Made by a program: the position numbers and the translations under genes | Part shown: one piece after another, positions 5,565 through 11,915 of the stretch | Numbering within the stretch: position 1 is the first letter of the stretch | Layout: the number at the start of each line of letters is the position of its first letter | Source: JAHIEZ01 sp964598275 | GTDB taxonomy: Bacteria > Patescibacteriota > Microgenomatia > UBA12405 | Length of the DNA: 15,353 bases | Direction: 5' to 3' | NCBI GenBank assembly: GCA_964598275.1 | Contig: CAZRAZ010000017.1 | Location: 1-15,353 of the forward strand | Notes under the pieces: generated by a model | Told to the model about the DNA's origin: nothing | The model's input: the letters and a program-made list of their open reading frames with translations, nothing else | Database searches by the model: none

Positions 5565-7928
5565 CTACAACACTTCGCCGGCTAGTTTTATCACCAATTT
5601 CGACGCCGCCGTCACCACCGCGTAGTCACTTGCTCTTTTATCGTTCGCCCTCTCTATCTTTTCCGTCATCATTTCATAACTATCTGCTCCAAACAAGGTC
5701 GGTCTCCATCCGCTTCTTTTTAACAACCTGGCTCTTGTCTCCACCATCGATTTTTGCATCATCGCTTTCCGATACCAAGACTCGGCTATACTTTTAAAAA
5801 CCCCGCCATTTTCAATTATCAACAACTTTTCCAAATTATCCATTATTCTTTTAGAAACAACACTCTCCCTTTTTCTCTTTCTAAAAGAAAACGACTTATC
5901 TGTCAAAGAATTCGTATCCTTATTTTCCACCGCCGTCAACATGGCTTCCAAATCCACATCTAATTCATAATCTCCCAGCAATATTTCCGTATCCCTTTTT
6001 ATCAAGCCATATAAATAATCGGCAGTTTGGTTATTCAATAGCAATTCTCCACTGTCTGCCTCAACTCCAAAAGACACCGTTTCGCCCATCAGCACCTCAC
6101 CTTCATAATATTGCCAACCATTGTCATTATTGCCAATCACCAGATGATATGTTCCTTCAAATTCTGGCACCAATTCCAATTGACAATTTTCCTCATTCTC
6201 ATCCAACATAATAAAACCCATGTCATCCTCAAAGACATTACCATCACAATCAATTCTCATTTTAACCGGAGAACCGACAAAAAACACCGTTTTTGCTTCC
6301 AAATCGGGAGCCACCGGTACCTCACCCACCACCTCTCCCAAATCCAATTCAGTAAAAATTTCATCCACCAAATCGCCAACCATTTTAGAATGAGTTGTCT
6401 CTATTTCCACAAAGTCATCTCCTTCAAACTTAGCGCTTTTCAGTAACACCGTCCCGTCACCATCACCAAACTCATAATCAATTACCTTTCCATCCGGCCA
6501 AATTCCCAAGGCTTCTTCAAAAATCGTCCTTTGGGCCAAGTTTGTCCACTCTTTTGTTTTTTCACCTTTGGCTACCATCGCCTTCAAGTTTGGCCAAATC
6601 AAATTTACACTCGCATTCATACCAATCAGATAACTATTTTTACTTTCCATTTTTGACAAGGACAATACTTGTCGCCCCATCTTAGCAAAATCAAAGGTGG
6701 GCAATAAATCTTTTAGCACCGGTGCATATTTTCTTATCACTTCAACCCCGGTCTGTCCGTTTTTCTTTTGTAATTGCAACAAAAGATTTAAAGCAATCGA
6801 CCTGACATCAAATTTATCTGATATTTTAGCCCCACTCCAAGCATCATAAGCTGATAGGGAACCACGATGCGGACTACCCAAACTAATCACCTTGTCAACT
6901 TTTTCCAAGTTATTCTGGGACCAAACTCTACCCACCAAACCACCCAAACTATGGCCCACCAAATCAATTTTTTCTCCCACACCAACTATCGTAACCACAA
7001 AATCATCAAAATCCTTAGAAATTTCCTCCACTGGTTGCCGCCAATCATAGTTCCACACAAAAAAATCCCGATCTCTCACCAAACCTTTAGCCTCCAAAGC
7101 AGAAACCAGGCCATCGTAAGTCTTCACAAAAGGTGTCATTTTCCACTCATCAGCCCCCACTTCTTGGTTATAAACCATCGCCTTTGAGTTCCAACTCGCC
7201 CCCAGTCCCGGGATCAAAACAACCTTGTCTATGGTTTCCCCGGAAAATAAAGAAACAAGCCTCACATAATCAATCGAAAGAGAGTTCCAGTCATAACTAC
7301 CACCGGATAAGGGATTGCCTAAAATAATATTACCCGCCAAACACTGATCACTACCAGTTTCATATAATTCAACATCATCCAAGGATATAACATATGAAGA
7401 ATCTATTTTCTCAATTTTTAACACATGCCATTCGCCTACAGACAAATTAATTGACCAATATTGACGGTCAATAAGATCTCTGTAATCACTAAAAATAGTA
7501 CACTGGCCATATTTCTCAAGGCTAAAATCGTTATACATAAAATACGAACCCTCATGAGCGTCCTGCCATAAAGAAAATTGATAAAAAGGATAGTCAGAAG
7601 ATCCTGTATATCCAATATTTATTCCCGTCCCCATTGAAGCAAGGTTGTTATATTTGAATCTTGCTTCAAAAACCATATCTGCTCCATCCACAAACACACC
7701 GTTTAGTTTGCTATATAAAACAGGAAATTTAGGACCAAAATTACTCATCGTCACAACACCAGCATCAAAATTGACCTCCCCACCATTATCAACATACTCC
7801 CATTTTGTTTCATCTCGATAATCAAAATTATCTTCAAAAACAATCGACGCAAAAACAGAATGTGTACTTAAAAAGAAAAAGGTTAAAATATAGACAAAAG
7901 ACACTGTCAACCTAAAAAACACCGACAT
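5565..7928 (-). CDS. Secreted LCAT-type alpha/beta hydrolase with N-terminal lectin-like domain
   Basis: A 787-residue exported protein. Residues 1-27 are a signal peptide ending in VFA. Residues about 28-226 look like a concanavalin A-like beta-sandwich (FEDNFDY..W at the start, a GEWHVLKIEK strand, DYVRLVS at the end). Residues about 232-530 match the lecithin:cholesterol acyltransferase/phospholipase fold: VVLIPGLGASWN (236-247, oxyanion region), YDWRQP (294-299), nucleophile S327 in GHSLGG, GSPHRGS (351-357), probable acid D491 in GDGDGTV, and H513 in TTHSKM. About 540-625 appears to be another beta domain, and 630-787 is helical and basic, with no family recognised. In this family the reaction is acyl-ester hydrolysis or transfer on lipids; the actual substrate is unknown. 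It neighbours a glycan operon and the L,D-transpeptidase. The N-terminal domain is encoded by more AT-rich DNA than the rest. Confidence 0.8.
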   Translation of the reverse strand: MSVFFRLTVSFVYILTFFFLSTHSVFASIVFEDNFDYRDETKWEYVDNGGEVNFDAGVVTMSNFGPKFPVLYSKLNGVFVDGADMVFEARFKYNNLASMGTGINIGYTGSSDYPFYQFSLWQDAHEGSYFMYNDFSLEKYGQCTIFSDYRDLIDRQYWSINLSVGEWHVLKIEKIDSSYVISLDDVELYETGSDQCLAGNIILGNPLSGGSYDWNSLSIDYVRLVSLFSGETIDKVVLIPGLGASWNSKAMVYNQEVGADEWKMTPFVKTYDGLVSALEAKGLVRDRDFFVWNYDWRQPVEEISKDFDDFVVTIVGVGEKIDLVGHSLGGLVGRVWSQNNLEKVDKVISLGSPHRGSLSAYDAWSGAKISDKFDVRSIALNLLLQLQKKNGQTGVEVIRKYAPVLKDLLPTFDFAKMGRQVLSLSKMESKNSYLIGMNASVNLIWPNLKAMVAKGEKTKEWTNLAQRTIFEEALGIWPDGKVIDYEFGDGDGTVLLKSAKFEGDDFVEIETTHSKMVGDLVDEIFTELDLGEVVGEVPVAPDLEAKTVFFVGSPVKMRIDCDGNVFEDDMGFIMLDENEENCQLELVPEFEGTYHLVIGNNDNGWQYYEGEVLMGETVSFGVEADSGELLLNNQTADYLYGLIKRDTEILLGDYELDVDLEAMLTAVENKDTNSLTDKSFSFRKRKRESVVSKRIMDNLEKLLIIENGGVFKSIAESWYRKAMMQKSMVETRARLLKRSGWRPTLFGADSYEMMTEKIERANDKRASDYAVVTAASKLVIKLAGEVL

Positions 7929-7933
7929 ATAAT
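7904..7933 (+). promoter_or_regulatory. Possible promoter of the glycan operon
   Basis: A perfect TATAAT at 7928-7933 with CTGTCA at 7904-7909 (18-bp spacer). The -10 overlaps the start codon of the divergent LCAT-like gene. The leader to the GT4 ATG would be about 28 nt, unlike the leaderless layout seen elsewhere. Confidence 0.4.
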
Positions 7934-7936
7934 TTC

Positions 7937-7965
7937 ATAGTAAACCATTTAACAAAAAAAAACAA
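7937..7965 (-). promoter_or_regulatory. Promoter of the LCAT-like gene (leaderless layout)
   Basis: TTGTTT (7960-7965), 17-bp spacer, TACTAT (7937-7942), then 8 nt to the ATG on the minus strand. Confidence 0.5.
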
Positions 7966-7968
7966 GTA

Positions 7969-9075
7969 ATGAAAATAGCCATTTTCCACAACCTAAAAAA
8001 GGGTGGTGCACTAAATTTTGTTAAAAGCATTTCGGGCAATTTAAAGTCTAAAAATAACAAAATAGACATCTTTTCCTTTGAAAACAATATCCCGAAAAAC
8101 AAATATAACCATCTTTATTTATACAAACTTAAAAAAACAAAAAATGCTATCTCTCAAATGTTCCAAATTTTTGTTGAACTAAAAAACATAAATAAACAAA
8201 TTGCTAAAAAAATTGAAAAAAATAAATATGATCTTGTATTAGTTTTTCCCTGTCTATTAACACAATCACCTTTCCTTCTAAAATATTTAAACCATACAAA
8301 CTTCATCTACGTTTTTACCGAACCAAAAAGAGAATTTTATGAAAAAACAAGTTACGATTTCTCGATCAAAAAAACCATCTCCGACACCATTAGAAAAACG
8401 ATCAAAATTATTGACAAAATAAACTGTTCTTACGCAAAAAATATTGTCTCGATATCAGAATACTCGTCCAATCAATTATTAAAAATATATAAAAAAAGAG
8501 CATTTACTATCTACCCCGGGATAAAATTCACTCATCCAAAAAAAATATATTTAAAAAACAACCAAAAAATCTTATCCGTGGGAGCCTTACAAAAAATAAA
8601 AGGGCACGATTTCTCAATCAAACAAATAGCAAAAAAAAGGTACAAAATCAAAATACTTGGAAGAAAAACACCAGACTACAAAAACATAATAAAAATTATT
8701 AAAAAATACAAAGCCAAAGATTTGGTTTCTATAATACACACCGAAAAAGAAAACAAGAAAAACACCCTTTATAAAAAACACTCATTATTTTTGGCAAATC
8801 AACAGCACGAACCTTTTGGATTAACAACTCTCGAAGCTGTAAATAACAATTGTTACGTAATTGGTAAAAACGAAGGAGGAACTCCTGAAATAATCAGACA
8901 TGGAATGAACGGATTCCTATACCCTAATTCAATAAAAATTGCCCAAAAAGCACTTGACAAAAAATATAACCAAAAAAATATCAATATAAGCAAAAATTGT
9001 AAAATAGATTGGGATAAAACAACAGAACACCTCCTTTACCTCTATCACTACCTCAAAAATGAACCAACAGAATAA
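7969..9075 (+). CDS. Glycosyltransferase family 4, AT-rich gene
   Basis: A 368-residue GT-B fold protein. The C-terminal half has the GT4 signature: SVGALQKIKGHD (203-214), then EPFGLTTLE (281-289) with the two glutamates of the E-x7-E nucleotide-sugar motif, and GGTPEIIRHGMNGFLYP (303-319). The N-terminal acceptor domain begins MKIAIFHNLKKGGA, typical of retaining glycosyltransferases, and VSISEYS (160-166) marks the inter-domain region. It would add a sugar from a nucleotide donor to a growing surface glycan on the cytoplasmic face. Lysine makes up about 18% of residues and the DNA is strikingly AT-rich (13 G/C in 60 at 8641-8700), unlike the following genes, so recent acquisition is plausible. 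It is the first gene of a three-gene operon and overlaps the next by 17 bp. Donor and acceptor cannot be told from sequence. Confidence 0.85.
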   Translation: MKIAIFHNLKKGGALNFVKSISGNLKSKNNKIDIFSFENNIPKNKYNHLYLYKLKKTKNAISQMFQIFVELKNINKQIAKKIEKNKYDLVLVFPCLLTQSPFLLKYLNHTNFIYVFTEPKREFYEKTSYDFSIKKTISDTIRKTIKIIDKINCSYAKNIVSISEYSSNQLLKIYKKRAFTIYPGIKFTHPKKIYLKNNQKILSVGALQKIKGHDFSIKQIAKKRYKIKILGRKTPDYKNIIKIIKKYKAKDLVSIIHTEKENKKNTLYKKHSLFLANQQHEPFGLTTLEAVNNNCYVIGKNEGGTPEIIRHGMNGFLYPNSIKIAQKALDKKYNQKNINISKNCKIDWDKTTEHLLYLYHYLKNEPTE

Positions 9076-9835
9076 ACCATCAAAACAACAAAACATTTCT
9101 TTACTGCTTCTCACCAAAAACGAGGAAGAAAATATAAAAAATAATTTCTCCTGGCTAAAAAACTGCCCTCGCATCAACGAAATTATTGCCATCGACGATT
9201 TTTCTACCGACCATACCGTCGATCAATTAAAAAAACTTAATTCCACCGTCCACCACAGAAAACTCAAGGGTAATTTTAGTCAACAGCGAATTTACGCTCT
9301 TAGCAAAACCCAAAACAACTGGGTTCTCTGGCTCGACGCCGACGAAAAACCGACATCAAACTTAATCGACTTTATTAATCAAGCAAATTTAAATCAAAAA
9401 GTAGCCTTCGCCTTTAAAAGAACTGATTTCTTTTTTGACCAAAGTCTCCATCACGGCGAAACCGGCAGTCTTTATTTTGTTCGCCTCTTCGACAAAAGAT
9501 ATGGCCTCTTCGAAAACGCCGTTCACGAAACCTGGGTTAGCCGTCTCCCTATAAAAAATATCTCTCTCCAAATTCTTCACCACCCTCACCAAAATTTATC
9601 CTCCTTCTTAAAAAAAATTAATCAATATACCGACATCCGCGCTCAAGAACTCTACCACCAAGGTCATACCACTAACATCTTTGAAATCATTTTCTACCCC
9701 CTGGCAAAATTTTTTTATAACTACCTCTACCGACTCGGCTTTCTCGATTCTACCCCAGGTCTTATCATGGCTTTATCAATGAGCCTCCATTCGTTTTTAG
9801 TTCGTGCAAAACTATGGCATCACCAACAACAATAA
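9059..9835 (+). CDS. Glycosyltransferase family 2 (WaaE/KdtX-like)
   Basis: A 258-residue GT-A glycosyltransferase. Family features are LLLLTKNEEENI (15-26), EIIAIDDFSTDHTV (41-54), the metal-binding WLDADE (91-96, D93/D95), and a second half with HHGETGSLYFVRLFDK (131-146), FENAVHETW (151-159) and a C-terminal FFYNYLYRLGFLDSTPG stretch. This pattern is that of the WaaE/KdtX group, known for adding glucose to lipopolysaccharide core in Gram-negatives. Such a core is unlikely in this organism, so it should be read as a surface glycan transferase of unknown acceptor. The ATG lies inside the end of the GT4 gene and no Shine-Dalgarno is seen, suggesting coupled translation. Its G/C content is much higher than that of the GT4 gene (30 of 60 at 9481-9540). 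It overlaps the next gene by 22 bp. Confidence 0.87.
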   Translation: MNQQNKPSKQQNISLLLLTKNEEENIKNNFSWLKNCPRINEIIAIDDFSTDHTVDQLKKLNSTVHHRKLKGNFSQQRIYALSKTQNNWVLWLDADEKPTSNLIDFINQANLNQKVAFAFKRTDFFFDQSLHHGETGSLYFVRLFDKRYGLFENAVHETWVSRLPIKNISLQILHHPHQNLSSFLKKINQYTDIRAQELYHQGHTTNIFEIIFYPLAKFFYNYLYRLGFLDSTPGLIMALSMSLHSFLVRAKLWHHQQQ

Positions 9836-10893
9836 TTCTATTTTTAATTGCCATCATTTTTCCTTTTGGCCAACTGTTCAGACTCAACCTTAATTCCGTC
9901 TCTTTCCCTCTCATCGATCTTGCCATTTTTGCCCTTTTTCTCGTAAATTTAACATCCCATTTAAAAAACCCCAAAGTAAAAAATAAGTTTTTCCTCTACT
10001 TTCTTCCTTTCGCTCTATTTTCCCTAATTTACAATCTGATCTCTTATCAAGCCAATCCCCTCAAACCCATCCTTTATTTTTTTAGACTAGCAGTCTACCT
10101 GTCTTTTTTTATCTTCCCTTTAAATCCAAAAAACATCAGCCAACCCTTCAAACATTTTTTCAAACTGTCATTACTCACCTGTATTGTTTTCGGCTTTATT
10201 CAATACCTCTTTTGGCCTAATGCCACCTTTTTCGATAGCTTCAATTGGGACCCGCATCTTCATCGCCTCATCGGCAGTTTTTTTGATCCCACCTTCACCG
10301 GTCTAATTTTTCTTCTTTTCCTTATCAATCTTTACCTTTCTCCTTCAAAAAAACCCAAATATTTCCTTATTTTTACCAGCTACGTTGCCATGGCCTTAAC
10401 CTACAGCCGATCCACTCTGCTTTCATTTTTATTTGGCAGTTTCCTAATTTCCCGAAAGCAAAAAAATATAAAAATATTAATTGTCGGCATCATCATCACT
10501 CTGGCCACCGTTTTGCTTTTACCCCGTCAACCGGGCGAAAGCACAAAACTGGAACGTTCATCAAGCATTACCGCCAAGATCGAAAATTATAAAGAGGCTT
10601 GGGACTTATTTTGCCGCTCTCCCATCATCGGTCACGGCTATAATAACCTCTTTGTGGCCAGACACATTGACAACCCCTCTTCTCATTCCAATTTCGGTTT
10701 CGACGGCAGTCTGATGACCATTCTGGCCACCACCGGTATTCTTGGTTTTTTTCTCTTTAGCAGAGGACTAATCCATCTCTATCTTAATTCCTCTCCCACA
10801 AAAAAAATTGGCCTGGCCATTATCCTTCTTCACTCTTTTTTTGCCAATTCGTTGCTTTATCCTTGGGTCTTTCTCTATTTTATTTTAAGCTAA
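9814..10893 (+). CDS. O-antigen ligase/polymerase-like membrane protein (Wzy_C type)
   Basis: A 359-residue polytopic membrane protein with about ten hydrophobic segments. The LTYSRSTLLSFLFGSFLISR segment (195-214) and the later extracellular stretch ENYKEAWDLFCRSPIIGHGYNNLF (257-280) are the hallmarks of the O-antigen ligase/polymerase superfamily (PF04932), where a W-x-x-F-x-x-x-P-x-x-G-x-G element follows the large loop. These proteins polymerise or transfer undecaprenyl-linked glycans outside the membrane. With the two upstream glycosyltransferases it forms a minimal glycan assembly operon; no flippase or initiating phosphoglycosyltransferase is in the window. The start overlaps the GT2 gene by 22 bp. 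The TAA stop overlaps the stop of the convergent Ig-like gene (CTAA at 10890-10893). Sequence alone does not separate ligase from polymerase. Confidence 0.82.
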   Translation: MASPTTIILFLIAIIFPFGQLFRLNLNSVSFPLIDLAIFALFLVNLTSHLKNPKVKNKFFLYFLPFALFSLIYNLISYQANPLKPILYFFRLAVYLSFFIFPLNPKNISQPFKHFFKLSLLTCIVFGFIQYLFWPNATFFDSFNWDPHLHRLIGSFFDPTFTGLIFLLFLINLYLSPSKKPKYFLIFTSYVAMALTYSRSTLLSFLFGSFLISRKQKNIKILIVGIIITLATVLLLPRQPGESTKLERSSSITAKIENYKEAWDLFCRSPIIGHGYNNLFVARHIDNPSSHSNFGFDGSLMTILATTGILGFFLFSRGLIHLYLNSSPTKKIGLAIILLHSFFANSLLYPWVFLYFILS

Positions 10894-11612
10894 AGATCGT
10901 AAGAAATCGCTATCTTATTTCTTGTCTCGTTACCGGCGTTGTCTCTGGCAATTATTTCAAAATCATTTTTTCCCAACTGCAACTGCATTTTGATTTTAAA
11001 ATTACCGCTATCGTCTACCATCGCCACCTTGCCGTTAACCAACACGCTTGCCCCGGCCTCTGTTCGTCCCTCAATATTAAAATCGGCATAATCTACACTC
11101 AAACTTTTTTCAACAGGATTAGTCATTTCCAAACTAGGAGACTGATTATCAAAAATAACCGATACCTTTTTTGATATTTCACTAGAACCTTTATCTTCAG
11201 TTATGGCAATAGCGCTAAACTCATTTTCCCCGGCAGACAAATCAACCAAACTAAACAAAAACTCGCCGGTGTCCGTCACCTCCGTCTTTTCAATCGCCAC
11301 ATCATTTTTCAACAACTCAACCACCACTCCCGGTTCAGCCACCCCTTTTATCGAAATTCTGGCGCTGTTGGTTGCTTCGTAAGACAAAACCAATCTGGGA
11401 GCAAGCGGCGGCAAGACCCTAACTCCACCGTCACCTTCGGCCTGCTTATCTTTTGTATTACCCAAAAAAAGAGATAGTTTTACCAACAAAGGCAAACCAA
11501 AAACTACTACTACTCCAAACAAAAAAATCGTCAGCAAACCCAAAAAAACCGCTTTTCGGCTAACCGATTCCTCTGTTGTCTTTTTTAATCTTGATCTTTC
11601 AAATTCTGCCAT
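10890..11612 (-). CDS. Membrane-anchored protein with two Ig-like beta domains
   Basis: A 240-residue protein with a charged cytoplasmic start, one membrane helix (about 21-48), a short linker with acidic/glycine residues and prolines (51-72), then two bacterial Ig-like modules. Module 1 is about 73-155 (ISIKGVAEPGVVVELLKND ... TDTGEFLFSLVDLSAGENEF) and module 2 about 158-238 (FNIEGRTEAGASVLVNG ... VDDSGNFKIKMQLQLGKNDF ... ARDNAGNET). This repeat pattern is common in cell-surface and wall-associated proteins and in the Big/glucodextranase-like families; it has no enzymatic residues. It is probably an extracellular adhesion or scaffold protein. TAAAAT at 11631-11636 may be its -10; the AGGAG right after it lies too far (13 nt) from the ATG and probably upstream of the transcript start. 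The gene follows tRNA-Thr on the same strand. Confidence 0.75.
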   Translation of the reverse strand: MAEFERSRLKKTTEESVSRKAVFLGLLTIFLFGVVVVFGLPLLVKLSLFLGNTKDKQAEGDGGVRVLPPLAPRLVLSYEATNSARISIKGVAEPGVVVELLKNDVAIEKTEVTDTGEFLFSLVDLSAGENEFSAIAITEDKGSSEISKKVSVIFDNQSPSLEMTNPVEKSLSVDYADFNIEGRTEAGASVLVNGKVAMVDDSGNFKIKMQLQLGKNDFEIIARDNAGNETRNKIAISYDL

Positions 11613-11664
11613 AAACGTTTTCTGTCTCCTATTTTATCAAAAAATCGACTCGAAACAAAAAATG

Positions 11665-11736
11665 AGCCTATGGCTGGAATTGAACCGGCAACCTATCCCT
11701 TACGAAGGGATTGCTCTACCATTGAGCTACATAGGC
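11665..11736 (-). tRNA. tRNA-Thr (anticodon CGT)
   Basis: Minus-strand cloverleaf: acceptor GCCTATG/CATAGGC, D-stem GCTC/GAGC, anticodon stem ATCCC/GGGAT with loop TTCGTAA, T-arm GCCGG-TTCAATT-CCAGC (one C-A mismatch). Anticodon CGT reads ACG, threonine. Discriminator T, no encoded CCA, followed by a run of T that could end the transcript. Confidence 0.93.
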
Positions 11737-11748
11737 GTGCAAGGCGTG

Positions 11749-11754
11749 AGTATA
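11749..11754 (-). promoter_or_regulatory. -10 element of tRNA-Thr
   Basis: TATACT (5 of 6) lies 12 nt before the mature tRNA end on the minus strand. No good -35 is seen. Confidence 0.4.
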
Positions 11755-11804
11755 TTTACGATTTTGCTCAAACTTATTTTATCAAAGATTCCTGACGCCG
11801 ACCA

Positions 11805-11823
11805 GTGCCGGCAGGCACGGCAC
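11805..11823. repeat. GC-rich palindromic element
   Basis: GTGCC (11805-11809) can pair with GGCAC at 11814-11818 or at 11819-11823. It is a GC-rich island in AT-rich intergenic DNA, similar in style to the palindrome at the end of rpmA. Confidence 0.45.
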
Positions 11824-11839
11824 AAAACCGCAATGGCTC

Positions 11840-11885
11840 GCGGGCAAAAATTTCCTCCCCTAAAACCCCTCCATTTTTTGCCCGC
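11840..11885. repeat. 11-bp perfect stem with a C-rich/G-rich mirror-repeat loop
   Basis: GCGGGCAAAAA (11840-11850) and TTTTTGCCCGC (11875-11885) form an 11-bp stem. The 24-nt loop holds the mirror repeat CCTCCCC (11854-11860) and CCCCTCC (11866-11872); on the minus strand these are G-tracts. The right arm runs into the 38-bp inverted repeat. Confidence 0.65.
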
Positions 11886-11915
11886 TCGCCCGAAAGGCAA
11901 AACCGTTTTCTAAAA
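11878..11915 (+). repeat. 38-bp inverted repeat, left copy (pyrD-pyrK 3' side)
   Basis: Matches the reverse complement of 13591-13628 at 37 of 38 positions; the difference is C versus T in the centre of AAAAYCG. It begins TTGCCCGCTC and ends TCTAAAA, and it includes the last codon positions and stop of the fusion gene. It can fold on itself (TTTTGCC with GGCAAAA). Confidence 0.9.

Noticed and set aside
11626..11630. AGGAG as Shine-Dalgarno of the Ig-like gene
   Set aside because: It is 13 nt from the ATG and directly follows the likely -10, so it is probably not in the transcript.
11662..11913. 83-codon plus-strand ORF over tRNA-Thr
   Set aside because: It is the antisense of the tRNA and intergenic palindromes; no protein features.
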